Numbered from the stretch's first letter, positions 1 through 8,444 are shown. The stretch: DNA of 64,000 nucleotides from Streptomyces scabiei 87.22 (GCF_000091305.1 NC_013929.1:5518001-5582000); one strand, 5' to 3'. Numbers and translations are program-made. The notes: generated from the sequence alone by a model not told the origin.

Positions 1-521
1 TTCACCTCGATCTCGCCGACGAGCCGCGCCGTCCGCGTCCCGCGCAGCACCTCGGCCGCGGCGAACGGGTCGGTGGCGCCGCCGGTGACCAGATTGCCGT
101 CGGAGAGGGTGCCCGTGTCGACGCGGACCCATTTGTCGGCGGGCACGCCCGCGCCCCGGTTCTTCATGAACAGGGCGCCGGGGGCGAGGAGTTCGGTGAT
201 CGGGCGGTGCTCGCTGCGGCCGGCGGGGTCGTGCGGGAGCAGCACCTTCAGCCGGCCGAGCCGTCGGCCGTAGTCGTAGACGCCCTCGCCCTGGATGGTG
301 ACCCGGGTGCCGCCGGTGGCCATCTCCATCTCGGTGCGGGCCTTGGAGCTGCCCGCGCGGACGAGGGCCGGGGCGGCGCGGTGCAGCAGGTCCACCGGGT
401 CGGTGGGGAGGGGGTCGTCCTCGGGGCCGCCGGTGTGGCAGCCGGTCACGCCGGTCGCGCCGACGAGGAGTCCCGCCGCGACGAGTGCCGCGCCCGTTCT
501 GCTGTGCCGCCGCGTCACCAT
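1..521 (-). CDS. LppX/LprG-like lipoprotein, C-terminus outside window
   Basis: The reverse-strand reading frame starts at ATG 521 and runs off the left edge, so the C-terminus is missing. The first 30 residues form a lipoprotein signal: MVTRRHS, then an Ala/Val/Gly/Leu core ending in the lipobox VTGC. The mature part has the beta-rich pattern of actinobacterial LppX/LprG/LolA-like lipoproteins, for example a KARTEMEMATGG strand followed by GEGVYDYGRRLGRL. It is probably anchored to the outer face of the membrane. The substrate cannot be deduced. The family assignment rests on overall pattern only. Confidence 0.7.
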   Translation of the reverse strand, partial: MVTRRHSRTGAALVAAGLLVGATGVTGCHTGGPEDDPLPTDPVDLLHRAAPALVRAGSSKARTEMEMATGGTRVTIQGEGVYDYGRRLGRLKVLLPHDPAGRSEHRPITELLAPGALFMKNRGAGVPADKWVRVDTGTLSDGNLVTGGATDPFAAAEVLRGTRTARLVGEIEV

Positions 522-682
522 CGCTAGCCAACCCCCTGGCCGGGTCCGAACCGGGTCTTCCGCTCGCTCGGATAACGACAGGCCGGGGAGGTCGTCACGC
601 GGGAGCGCGCGGGCCGGGGTGCGGGGGCGCCCGTCGGCGGGAGCGGGCGGGAGCGGAAGGGATCGTGGCCGCCCGCCCTGGG

Positions 683-688
683 TAACGT
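683..688 (+). promoter_or_regulatory. -10 hexamer of a probable leaderless transcript
   Basis: TAACGT lies seven bases before the GTG start at 696, so transcription should begin at or next to the start codon. No convincing -35 hexamer and no ribosome binding site is visible. Confidence 0.4.
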
Positions 689-695
689 TGTCGGT

Positions 696-860
696 GTGGC
701 GCATCAAGGCGAGCCGGTACTCCCGCAACAGCATCGGACGACCACCGTCGAGCAGGGCCGGTTCTGTGTGGCGAGATGCAGCTGCGGCTGGCGCGGGCCC
801 GCCCGGCGGGCCAGGAGCCTGGCCCGGACGGACGCCGAGGGGCACACGGGCGGGGTGTGA
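696..860 (+). CDS. Small CxC-motif protein, 54 aa
   Basis: This short frame starts with GTG and encodes 54 residues beginning VAHQGEPVLPQQH. The centre has the pattern F-C-x3-C-S-C-G-W-R-G-P, followed by an Arg/Ala helix and an acidic DAEGH segment. This looks like a miniature zinc-ribbon-type or nucleic-acid-associated fold. The codons have consistently high third-position GC. It occupies the otherwise empty stretch between the divergent lipoprotein gene and the NUDIX gene. I do not know its function. The -10-like TAACGT seven bases upstream suggests a leaderless mRNA. Confidence 0.6.
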   Translation: MAHQGEPVLPQQHRTTTVEQGRFCVARCSCGWRGPARRARSLARTDAEGHTGGV

Positions 861-904
861 GCGCCGGGCCGGGTGGACGTGGCGCCGGGCGGGACGCAGG
901 GCCG

Positions 905-1327
905 TCAGGCGTGGCGCAGGGCCGTCAGGAACTCGTCGACCAGTTCGCGGTCGCGGGGCTGGGTGAGGCGGGAGCGGGCGGCGTCCGGGGCCAGCCAGAG
1001 GATCCGGTCCACCTCGTCATTGGGGGTGAAGTGGCCGCCGGTCGCCTCGGCCGCCCAGTAACTCACCTGCTTGGCCCGGCCGTTGACGAGGTAGTGGGCG
1101 GTGGGCAGCCGGGGGCCGGGCGCGCAGCGGTGGCCGGTCTCCTCCTCGACCTCGCGCAGGGCGCCGGTGAGGGCGTCCTCGTCGCGCTTCAGCTTTCCCT
1201 TGGGATGCGACCAGTCGTCGTACTTGGGCCGGTGGACCAGGCAGATCCGCAGGTCCCCGGCCTCCGGCGAGCGGCGCCACAGGACGCAGCCGGCCGCCTG
1301 GATGACGGTGTCGCTGTGCTCGGTCAC
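905..1327 (-). CDS. NUDIX hydrolase (MutT-like)
   Basis: This is a 140-residue protein with a canonical Nudix box: G at the start of GKLKRDE, then seven residues and REVEEETG, so GX5EX7REUXEEXG is intact. Such enzymes hydrolyse nucleoside diphosphates linked to a second moiety, for example oxidised nucleotides or diadenosine/inositol polyphosphates. The GTG start (1325-1327) overlaps the stop of the upstream CHAD gene as GTGA, indicating translational coupling. Its position in a ppk-CHAD-NUDIX cassette suggests a role in polyphosphate or phosphoanhydride turnover. The exact substrate is inference. Confidence 0.88.
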   Translation of the reverse strand: MTEHSDTVIQAAGCVLWRRSPEAGDLRICLVHRPKYDDWSHPKGKLKRDEDALTGALREVEEETGHRCAPGPRLPTAHYLVNGRAKQVSYWAAEATGGHFTPNDEVDRILWLAPDAARSRLTQPRDRELVDEFLTALRHA

Positions 1328-2427
1328 GACGTGCTCACCGCTTTCTTCTTCCAGGACTGCTGGAACGCGAACCGGGCGGCCTCGACCTCGTGACGCTGGT
1401 CGGCGTGCAGGACGCCGAGGGCGTAGGCCGTGGCCGGGGCGATCCGGGGGGTGCGGGCGGCCGCGGCCGCGGCCGAGCCCGCCTCGGAGGCGTCGCGGTG
1501 CCGGTTGAGGGCCTCGCCGGCCGCGAGGAGGCGTACGTCGACGGGAACCGCCTCGGGATACAGGACCTCCAGGGCGTAGCGGTGGAGGCGGAGCAGGAGC
1601 CGTACCTGGTGCCAGGGGGCGTCCTGCGGGTGGGGCGCGGTGTCCGCGGAGAGGCCGTGGATGAGGGCCTCGGCGTTGTACGGGTGGCCGGCGGTGTGCA
1701 GGGGCAGGCCGGTGACCGCGTCGCACAGGCGGTCGTGGGCGGCGGCGGCCAGGGGGCGCAGGTCCGCGGTCGGGGCGGCGGGGGTGAGCGGGACCTCGCT
1801 GGCGAGCACGGCGACGTTGTCGGCGACGGCGTGGAAGCGGCTGGAGCCGAGGGCCTGGAGGGCGGCGGAGTGGGCCCGGGTGCGGGCGAGGGTGAGCTGG
1901 CGGTCCAGCAGGGCGCCGGCCTTCGCCGCGCCGACGGTCAGGGTGCCGCGGTCCGGGGCGGCCGGGGGGCGGCTGCCGACGGCGGAGGCGGCGGGACGGG
2001 CTGCGGTGCGGCCGCCCGCGGCGACGGTGGTGGCGGTGCGGGCCGGCACCGCCTGCTGGGCCGGGAACGGGGCCGCTCCCGAGAGGCGGTTGAGGGCGCT
2101 CACCAGGCGGTCCAGGCGGGCCGCGTAGGCGTGCTCGCGTCCCAGCGTGCCGGCCAGCCAGGCCAGTTCGGGGCGGAGCGACTCCGACCAGTCCGTGTCC
2201 AGGAGCGGGCGGAAGGTGTGCAGGGTGCCGCTGATGCGGCGGGCCGAGCGGCGCAGGGCGAGCGCCGCGTCGGCGGACTCCTCGGCTCCCGCGGCCGCGC
2301 CCCCACCGGTCTCCCGGTGGGTGCGCAGCGCGCGGAGGAACTCCGTGGCCCGGGCCCGCAGATAGCCGGCGACGGCGTCCGCGGGCACGACCGTGGAGTT
2401 CGTGGGGTCAAGGTGTTGCTGTGCCAC
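1324..2427 (-). CDS. CHAD domain protein
   Basis: The protein has 367 residues and is helical, with repeated Arg/His-containing motifs such as YLRARATEFLRALRTHR near the N-terminus and RLLLRLHRYALEVLYPEA later, typical of the conserved histidine alpha-helical domain. CHAD domains bind polyphosphate, and adjacency to ppk supports this. I prefer the GTG start at 2427: GGAGG is seven bases upstream, and the frame overlaps the ppk stop by 20 bases. A longer ATG start at 2448 is possible. The middle (roughly residues 130-180) is an Ala/Pro/Thr-rich linker, so the CHAD helices may form two halves around it. Confidence 0.88.
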   Translation of the reverse strand: MAQQHLDPTNSTVVPADAVAGYLRARATEFLRALRTHRETGGGAAAGAEESADAALALRRSARRISGTLHTFRPLLDTDWSESLRPELAWLAGTLGREHAYAARLDRLVSALNRLSGAAPFPAQQAVPARTATTVAAGGRTAARPAASAVGSRPPAAPDRGTLTVGAAKAGALLDRQLTLARTRAHSAALQALGSSRFHAVADNVAVLASEVPLTPAAPTADLRPLAAAAHDRLCDAVTGLPLHTAGHPYNAEALIHGLSADTAPHPQDAPWHQVRLLLRLHRYALEVLYPEAVPVDVRLLAAGEALNRHRDASEAGSAAAAAARTPRIAPATAYALGVLHADQRHEVEAARFAFQQSWKKKAVSTS

Positions 2428-4903
2428 GCCGGCGCCTCCGGGCGTCAATGAGCATCTCCTGGACGTTGCGCAGGGGCTGGCCGTCCGTGTCGTACGAGTG
2501 CCGGGTCCACTCGCCGTCGGGGCCGAGGTGCCAGGAGGAGGTCAGGTCGGACATGCCGGTCTCCAGCAGGCGGTTGAGGGCCGCCCGGTGGGCCGGGTCG
2601 GTGATCCGGATCAGGGCCTCGATCCGGCGGTCGAGGTTGCGGTGCATCATGTCGGCGCTGCCGAACCACACCTCGGGCTCGCCGCCGTTGCCGAAGATGA
2701 AGATCCGGGAGTGTTCGAGGAAGCGGCCGAGGACGGAGCGCACCCGGACGTTCTCCGACAGGCCCGGGACGCCGGGCCGGATGGCGCATATGCCGCGCAC
2801 CCACACGTCGACCGGCACACCCGCCTGCGAGGCCCGGTAGAGGGCGTCGATGAGGGCCTCGTCCACGATCGAGTTGACCTTGATACGGACGTGTGCGGGA
2901 CGTCCGGCACGGTGGTGCTGGACCTCCTTGTTGACGCGGGCGATCAGGCCGTCGCGCAGGGACTTGGGCGCGACGAGCAGACGGCGGTAGGTCTCGCGGC
3001 GGGAGTAGCCGGAGAGCCGGTTGAACAGGTCGGAGAGGTCCGCGCCGACCTGCGGGTCCGAGGTGAGCACGCCGAGGTCCTCGTAGAGGCGTGCCGTCTT
3101 CGGGTGGTAGTTGCCCGTGCCGACGTGGCTGTAGCGGCGGAGGGTGTCGCCCTCCTGACGGACCACCAGGGACAGCTTGCAGTGGGTCTTCAGACCGACC
3201 AGGCCGTAGACGACGTGGCAGCCGGCCTCCTCCAGCTTGCGGGCCCACTTGATGTTGGCGTGTTCGTCGAAGCGCGCCTTGATCTCGACCAGGACGAGGA
3301 CCTGCTTGCCGGCCTCGGCGGCGTCGATGAGCGCGTTGACTATGGGGGAGTCGCCGGACGTCCGGTACAGGGTCTGCTTGATCGCGAGGACGTCCGGGTC
3401 CTCGGCGGCCTGCTCCAGGAACGCCTGCACCGACGTCGAGAACGAGTCGTAGGGGTGGTGCAGCAGCACGTCCCGGTTGCGCAGGGCGGCGAAGATGTCC
3501 GGCGCGGACGCCGACTCGACCTCGGCCAGGTCGCGGTGGACGCCGGCGACGAACTTGCGGTACTTCAGCTCGGGCCGGTCCAGGGAGGCGATGCGGAAGA
3601 GGCCGGTGAGGTCCAGGGGCCCGGTCAGCGGGTAGACCTCGGACTCCTTGATCTTCAGCTCGCGCACCAGCAGGTCCAGGACCTCCTGGTTGATGTTCTC
3701 CTCGACCTCCAGACGCACCGGCGGCCCGAAGCGGCGCCGCATCAGTTCCTTCTCCAGGGCCTGGAGCAGGTTCTCGGCGTCGTCCTCCTCGACCTCCAGG
3801 TCCTCGTTGCGGGTGACCCGGAAGGCGTGGTGCTCCAGCACCTCCATGCCCGGGAACAGCTCCTCCAGATGGGCGCCGATCACGTCCTCCAGCGGGACGA
3901 ACCGGCCCGGGGAGGCCTCCAGGAAGCGGGACAGCAGCGGCGGGACCTTGACCCGGGCGAAGTGCGAGGTGCCGGTGACCGGGTTCTGCACGCGTACGGC
4001 CAGGTTCAGGGAGAGACCCGAGATGTACGGGAAGGGGTGCGCCGGGTCGACGGCCAGCGGCGTCAGGACCGGGAAGATCTGGTGGCGGAAGAGGGTGAAG
4101 AGGCGGGCCTGCTCCTTCTCGGCCAGCTCGCTCCAGCGGACCAGGTGCACGCCCTCCTCGGCCAGTGCCGGGGCGACGTCCTCGTGGAAGCAGGCGGCGT
4201 GCCGGGCCATCAGCTCACGGGAGCGGGCCCAGATCATCTCCAGCACCTCGCGGGGCTGCAGGCCGGAGGCGGACTTGGTGGCGACGCCGGTGGCGATGCG
4301 GCGCTTCAGGCCGGCCACGCGGACCATGAAGAACTCGTCGAGGTTGCTGGCGAAGATCGCCAGGAAGTTCGCCCGTTCCAGGAGGGGGGTGTTCGGGTCC
4401 TCGGCCAGTTCCAGGACGCGTTCGTTGAAGGCGAGCCAGCTGCGTTCCCGGTCGAGGAAGCGGCCCTGCGGCAGCCTCTCGCCGCCGTGGTCCTCCTCCT
4501 CGTATCCGTCGAGGTCGGCGTCGATGTCGGGTTCCAGGTCGGAGACCGCGGCCGACACCGTGTGCGGGCGGTGGCCCGTTATGGAGCCGACGGTCGGCTG
4601 TGCGTGCTGGACCTGGTCTGCCTGGGCATGGGACTGGCTCATGGCACCATTCTTCCGCGCCGCGAGCATCACAGGCGCGTCGGACAGGGCCGGTGGGAGT
4701 GCGGCGACGGGCGCGAGGGCGTTCGCGGCGTCGTTCTCGGCGATGTCGGCGTCGATACGGGCGACGACGTCGACCACGCCGACGACACCGGCGGCGTGGT
4801 CCGGGGCTGTGGGCACGGTCGCACGGGGGCCGTTCCCCGCGCTCTTCCCGTTGCTTGGGCCGTTGCGTGGGGGAGGCGAGGGCTCGGGCACGACGGGGTT
4901 CAT
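2408..4903 (-). CDS. ppk: Polyphosphate kinase
   Basis: PPK1 polymerises the gamma-phosphate of ATP into polyphosphate and runs the reverse reaction. The N-terminal domain has the family signature DRERSWLAFNERVLELAED followed by ASNLDEFFMVR. The catalytic region has YSHVGTGNYHPKTARLYED (around residues 590-610), which carries the phosphorylated histidine, and a later FGSADMMHRNLDRRIE segment. The first 87 residues are low-complexity. ATG 4903 has no clear ribosome binding site, whereas ATG 4642 (MSQSHAQ) has GGAAG nine bases upstream, so translation may begin there and give 744 residues. It heads the ppk-CHAD-NUDIX cassette. PPK in streptomycetes is known to be phosphate-regulated, but I see no clear PHO box here. 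Confidence 0.95.
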   Translation of the reverse strand: MNPVVPEPSPPPRNGPSNGKSAGNGPRATVPTAPDHAAGVVGVVDVVARIDADIAENDAANALAPVAALPPALSDAPVMLAARKNGAMSQSHAQADQVQHAQPTVGSITGHRPHTVSAAVSDLEPDIDADLDGYEEEDHGGERLPQGRFLDRERSWLAFNERVLELAEDPNTPLLERANFLAIFASNLDEFFMVRVAGLKRRIATGVATKSASGLQPREVLEMIWARSRELMARHAACFHEDVAPALAEEGVHLVRWSELAEKEQARLFTLFRHQIFPVLTPLAVDPAHPFPYISGLSLNLAVRVQNPVTGTSHFARVKVPPLLSRFLEASPGRFVPLEDVIGAHLEELFPGMEVLEHHAFRVTRNEDLEVEEDDAENLLQALEKELMRRRFGPPVRLEVEENINQEVLDLLVRELKIKESEVYPLTGPLDLTGLFRIASLDRPELKYRKFVAGVHRDLAEVESASAPDIFAALRNRDVLLHHPYDSFSTSVQAFLEQAAEDPDVLAIKQTLYRTSGDSPIVNALIDAAEAGKQVLVLVEIKARFDEHANIKWARKLEEAGCHVVYGLVGLKTHCKLSLVVRQEGDTLRRYSHVGTGNYHPKTARLYEDLGVLTSDPQVGADLSDLFNRLSGYSRRETYRRLLVAPKSLRDGLIARVNKEVQHHRAGRPAHVRIKVNSIVDEALIDALYRASQAGVPVDVWVRGICAIRPGVPGLSENVRVRSVLGRFLEHSRIFIFGNGGEPEVWFGSADMMHRNLDRRIEALIRITDPAHRAALNRLLETGMSDLTSSWHLGPDGEWTRHSYDTDGQPLRNVQEMLIDARRRRRGTATP

Positions 4904-5055
4904 TGCCGAAGCGTCGCAAGGCCGTCTTAATCGCCGGTTACGGAGACCTTACGTGCGGGATAGCGCGGGGAGGCCCGCCGGTTCCGCGCGGACCTGCGCC
5001 GGGCCCCGGCGCACGCTGTTCCGCCGTCGCACGCCGTTCACCTTCTGTACGCCGT

Positions 5056-5090
5056 CGGCACGCCCCTCCCCCCGTAGGAGGGGCGTGCCG
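5056..5090. terminator. Hairpin terminator between the permease operon and ppk
   Basis: Perfect 14-bp arms (5056-5069 and 5077-5090) surround a seven-base loop, directly after the stop of the reverse-strand ABC operon. There is no clear T-tract, which is usual for Streptomyces terminators. Confidence 0.75.
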
Positions 5091-5108
5091 GGTCGATGGG
5101 CCGGGCCG

Positions 5109-6062
5109 TCAGCGTGCGCGGCGGCGCAGCACCCAGAAGGCGGCGGCGGTGGCGAGGACGGCGACGGCGAGGACGATGCCGGTGGCCACGAGGTGCAGGG
5201 GCCAGAAGTGGGACGCCGGGTGCACCTCGGCGTACAGATCGGTGAAGCCCTTCCCGCTCATGCACCGGGTGTAGTCGATGTCGGCGTCGGCGTCGAAGCA
5301 GGTGAGGTCTTCGACGCGGGCACCGGAGGCGGTGATCGAGCCCAGCTCCAGCTGGTCCGCCGTCATCGGCAGCCGACTGGCGGTGGTGCCGGTGAGTGTC
5401 GTGGACGGCCACAGCTCGTCGTACCGCGCGTCGAACCATGTGCGGAACGCGACCATGAAGCCGAGGGCCACGGTGAGGGCGGGCAGCGCACGTCTGAGGG
5501 CGAGGCCGGCCAGGGCGCCGACGGCCAGTGCGCACAGGGCGTACGCCAGGAGGGCCGGGCCTCGGTTGACGAAGGGGTCGGTGTAGTACCACTCGTCACC
5601 GCGCAGGTCCCGGTTCGAGGGCCAGGTCCAGCGGTAGAGCAGCACCAGGACCGTGGTACCGGCGGTCAGCGCGACGGCGGGCACCGCGAGCTTGACGGTG
5701 AGCCAGCGGACCGGGGTGACGGACTGGGTCCAGGCCAGCTGGGCCGTGCCCCGCTCCAGCTCGATGCCGGTCAGAGAGGCCCCGGCCCAGGCGGCCACGC
5801 CGAAGCAGAGGTACGAGACGAGCGTGCCGATCGTGCTGATGCTCGTGCTGTACGACATCGCCGACTCGATGTCGACGCACCCGCCGTGCCTCGCGCACAT
5901 GGCGCTCTCCCGCCGGACGTCGTCCAGGGCGACGAACCGCAGCCAGAGCATCCATCCCGCCATGGCCAGCACATATGTGGCCCACACCAGCAGCGCGGGG
6001 CGGTGCACGCGTCCCACGGTCCAGGCCATGCCGCCGCGCGCGGTGACGGTTCCGGTACTCAT
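5109..6062 (-). CDS. ABC-2 type transporter permease (second copy)
   Basis: This is a 317-residue membrane protein with about six hydrophobic segments. The first is near residues 20-40 and the last ends in an Arg-rich cytoplasmic tail. The motif ELERGTAQLAWTQSVTPVRW between the early segments is shared almost exactly with the neighbouring permease, so the pair arose by duplication and probably forms a heterodimer. A Cys-containing extracytoplasmic loop follows the first segment (CARHGGC), and others precede the last segment. The start ATG overlaps the stop of the upstream permease as ATGA. The cargo is unknown. The YtrA-type regulator of the operon suggests cell-envelope or antibiotic stress. 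Confidence 0.85.
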   Translation of the reverse strand: MSTGTVTARGGMAWTVGRVHRPALLVWATYVLAMAGWMLWLRFVALDDVRRESAMCARHGGCVDIESAMSYSTSISTIGTLVSYLCFGVAAWAGASLTGIELERGTAQLAWTQSVTPVRWLTVKLAVPAVALTAGTTVLVLLYRWTWPSNRDLRGDEWYYTDPFVNRGPALLAYALCALAVGALAGLALRRALPALTVALGFMVAFRTWFDARYDELWPSTTLTGTTASRLPMTADQLELGSITASGARVEDLTCFDADADIDYTRCMSGKGFTDLYAEVHPASHFWPLHLVATGIVLAVAVLATAAAFWVLRRRAR

Positions 6063-7063
6063 ATGACGTCTCCGGTGTGGCGGCGCAGCAGGCGGAAGGC
6101 GGCCCAGACCAGCAGGGCGGTGACGGCGAGGGCGATGCCCGTCTCGACGAGCTGGAGGGGCCAGAAGTGGGAGGAGGGGTGGTAGTCGGCGTAGAAGGCG
6201 ACGCCGTCCCGGTCGCAGGCCCCGCCCTCGCATTTCAGCTCCGAGACGCGCTCGCCGGACCGGGTGATGAAGCCGCGGTCGACCAGCTCGCCCGTCCAGT
6301 CCCCCTCCGGGGACTGGGATACGTGGCTCGCGGCCGGCCACAGCAGGTGGCGGTTGGCCTGGATGACGCCCGTGAGGACGGTCGTGCCCACCACGCCGAC
6401 GCCGAGCGCGGGAAGCGAGCGGCGGACCAGCAGGCCCGCGACAACCCCGACCGCCAGTCCCAGCAGGGCGTACGCGGTGGCGAGGGTGCCGTGGCCGATG
6501 AAGGTGGAGGACTCCCACCAGTCGCGCGTCCCCGACAACTGGCGGAGCCGCTCCTCCCGCCACCACACCAGGCGGTTCAGCAGGGTCAGCAGGACCGTCC
6601 CCGAGACGATCACGGCGGCCGGGACCGCCAGCTTGGCGGCGAGCCAGCGGGCCGGCGTGACGGACTGGGTCCAGGACAGCCGGGCCGTGCCGGTCTCCAG
6701 TTCGCGGCCGATCAGGGCGCCGCCCGCCCAGGCGCCGATCAGGACAGGGACGACGGTGAGGACGGTGCGGCCGAGGCCGGCCATCAGGCCGTACTTGTTG
6801 TAGGCGGCGCCCTGATCGCCGCAGTAGTCGGCCGGCGTACAGCCGTTCCTCACCTGCTCGGCCAGGGCCGCGTCGACGCCGGGTCCCGCGGCCCACAGCA
6901 GCCCGCCGCCGATGAGGACGACCAGCAGTCCCCAGAACCACAGCGCCGACTGGTGCACGCGGAGCGTGGCCCGGATCAGGCCGCGGGTGGGGGACATGGC
7001 AGGGGGCGGGGCCGGCCGCTGCGCGCGGGCGGTTCCGGCGGTCTCGGTGGTCGTGGTGCTCAT
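6059..7063 (-). CDS. ABC-2 type transporter permease (first copy)
   Basis: The protein has 334 residues with a short cytoplasmic N-terminus (MSTTTTETAGTARAQRPAP) and about six membrane segments. It shares the motif ELETGTARLSWTQSVTPARW with the permease that follows. A large extracytoplasmic loop near the C-terminus holds two cysteines (KCEGGACDRDG) just before SSHFWPLQLVETG, a layout repeated in the paralogue. Both ends overlap neighbouring genes by ATGA. It is the membrane partner of the ATPase encoded immediately upstream. Confidence 0.85.
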   Translation of the reverse strand: MSTTTTETAGTARAQRPAPPPAMSPTRGLIRATLRVHQSALWFWGLLVVLIGGGLLWAAGPGVDAALAEQVRNGCTPADYCGDQGAAYNKYGLMAGLGRTVLTVVPVLIGAWAGGALIGRELETGTARLSWTQSVTPARWLAAKLAVPAAVIVSGTVLLTLLNRLVWWREERLRQLSGTRDWWESSTFIGHGTLATAYALLGLAVGVVAGLLVRRSLPALGVGVVGTTVLTGVIQANRHLLWPAASHVSQSPEGDWTGELVDRGFITRSGERVSELKCEGGACDRDGVAFYADYHPSSHFWPLQLVETGIALAVTALLVWAAFRLLRRHTGDVI

Positions 7064-7956
7064 ACGGCCGCCTCCTGGGGCCCGGCACTCTCGTCGAGCG
7101 TGAGGGCCGGCGCCTGAGGTGCCCTCAGGTGGGCGAGGACCAGCTCCTCCAGGGTCGGCTCGGCGGTCTGCCAGCCGGGGCCGACGGGGCCCTGGGGGCG
7201 GATGAGCGCGGTGAGCTGACGTCCCGTCGTGCGGGACTCGACGACCGTGTGCGGGGTGAGGTCGCCGGCGGGGCCGGTGACCAGGGTGTGCGCGGCGAGG
7301 ATGTCGTCCAGCGGGCCCGCGAGGCGGACGCGTCCGGCGCCCAGCAGGAACAAGTGGTCGCAGGAACCCTCCAGTTCGGCCACCACGTGCGAGGACATGA
7401 CAACCGTGGTGCCGTGCTCGGCGGCTTCCGCGAGCAGGGTGCCCATCAGCTGGTGCCGGGCGAGCGGGTCGAGGTCGGCCATCGGCTCGTCCAGGAGCAG
7501 CAGTTCGGGTCGTTTGCCGAGCACGAGGGCGAGCGCGACCCGGGTGCGCTGGCCGCCGGAGAGGGAGCGGACCTTGGCGGCCCGGTCCAGCCCGCCCTCG
7601 TCCACCACCCGCCCGGCGACGGCCGCGTCCCAGCGCCCGGGGTTCAGCTCGTGGCCCAGCCGCAGGGTCTCGGCGACGGTGAGCTGCGGGTACAGGGGTT
7701 TGTGCTGGGCCACGTACCCGATGCGCTCGCGGGCCGCGGCCGGGGTCGTGCCCAGTACGCCGATGGTGCCCTCGGTGGGGCCGAGCAGCCCGGCCGCGTG
7801 GGCCAGGAGTGTCGACTTGCCCGCGCCGTTCGGTCCGACGACCGCGCACACCCGTCCTCTGGGCAGCCGCAGCGTGCAGTCGCGCAGTGCCCAGCCCCCC
7901 TGTCGCCACCCGAACTTCTTGCCGAGCGCGGCCGCTTCCATCGCGGTCCCCGTCAT
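7060..7956 (-). CDS. ABC transporter ATP-binding protein
   Basis: This is a 298-residue ATPase with Walker A GPNGAGKST (about residue 40), a Q-loop in VAQHKPLYPQL, signature LSGGQRTRVALAL (about 132), Walker B LLLLDEP followed by MADLDP, and the H-loop histidine in MSSHVV. The C-terminal 60 residues are a divergent tail. The gene lies between the GntR regulator and the two permeases with ATGA overlaps on both sides, so all four proteins are probably made in fixed proportion. It energises the two permeases; the transported molecule is not apparent. Confidence 0.93.
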   Translation of the reverse strand: MTGTAMEAAALGKKFGWRQGGWALRDCTLRLPRGRVCAVVGPNGAGKSTLLAHAAGLLGPTEGTIGVLGTTPAAARERIGYVAQHKPLYPQLTVAETLRLGHELNPGRWDAAVAGRVVDEGGLDRAAKVRSLSGGQRTRVALALVLGKRPELLLLDEPMADLDPLARHQLMGTLLAEAAEHGTTVVMSSHVVAELEGSCDHLFLLGAGRVRLAGPLDDILAAHTLVTGPAGDLTPHTVVESRTTGRQLTALIRPQGPVGPGWQTAEPTLEELVLAHLRAPQAPALTLDESAGPQEAAV

Positions 7957-8366
7957 GCCTCGTCCCCCTGATCCCTCTGGTCTCGCCGATCCCTGCTGAA
8001 CTGCTCGTCCAGTACGGACGTGAAGAGTGCCGCCACGTCGTCCCGTTCGAGCCCGGTCTCCCGGGCCCGTACCGCCCAGGCGTCCAGCTCGGCCCGCAGC
8101 GGGGAGTCGACGGGCGTGGCGCCCAGCGACTTCCGGACAAACGTGCCGAGGCCGCGGCGGGCCTCGACCAGCCCTTCGCGCTCCAGCTCGCGGTAGGCCT
8201 TCAGCACCGTGTTCGGGTTGATCGCGGTGGCTTCCACGACCTCGCGGGCCGTGGGGAGCTTGTCGCCGGGCTCCAACAGGCCGAGCCGCAGGGCCTGTTT
8301 GGTCTGCTGGACGATCTGGACGTAGGTGGCGACACCGCTGCGCCGGTCGATGCGGTACTCGACCAC
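7953..8366 (-). CDS. GntR-family regulator, YtrA subfamily
   Basis: The protein has 137 residues. The N-terminal winged helix carries the typical sequence LLEPGDKLPTAREVVEATAINPNTVLKAYRELEREGLV, followed by a short C-terminal helical dimerisation domain rather than a ligand-binding domain. This architecture defines the YtrA group, whose members sit with ABC transporters and repress them. The start is GTG 8366, and its ribosome binding site lies inside the palindromic operator upstream, so autorepression is likely. The stop overlaps the ATPase start as ATGA. Confidence 0.93.
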   Translation of the reverse strand: MVEYRIDRRSGVATYVQIVQQTKQALRLGLLEPGDKLPTAREVVEATAINPNTVLKAYRELEREGLVEARRGLGTFVRKSLGATPVDSPLRAELDAWAVRARETGLERDDVAALFTSVLDEQFSRDRRDQRDQGDEA

Positions 8367-8372
8367 TCGACA

Positions 8373-8408
8373 ACCACCCTTTCACTAATTGAGTAGTGAA
8401 AGGGTGGT
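8373..8408. promoter_or_regulatory. Palindromic operator of the GntR/ABC operon
   Basis: Perfect 15-bp arms (8373-8387 and 8394-8408) flank the spacer ATTGAG. The site ends seven bases before the GntR start codon and includes its purine-rich ribosome binding site on the reverse strand. A bound dimer would block both transcription and translation initiation. The assignment to the adjacent GntR protein is inferred from position. Confidence 0.75.
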
Positions 8409-8415
8409 GCAAGAG

Positions 8416-8444
8416 AGGGGGCGGTGTCAACCACACCGCCCCCT
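8416..8444. terminator. Terminator downstream of mshD
   Basis: A 12-bp perfect stem (8416-8427 with 8433-8444) and five-base loop lie 24 bases after the mshD stop and just outside the GntR operator. Confidence 0.65.

Noticed and set aside
2393..4930. 845-codon forward-strand open frame opposite ppk
   Set aside because: It is a GC-bias shadow: composition is Val/Gly/Asp/Leu-repetitive with no domain, and the opposite strand encodes an unmistakable polyphosphate kinase.
5030..5045. GTTCACC as a PHO box for ppk
   Set aside because: A single unit lies in the wrong orientation, far upstream and beside the terminator of the neighbouring operon, with no 11-bp repeat.
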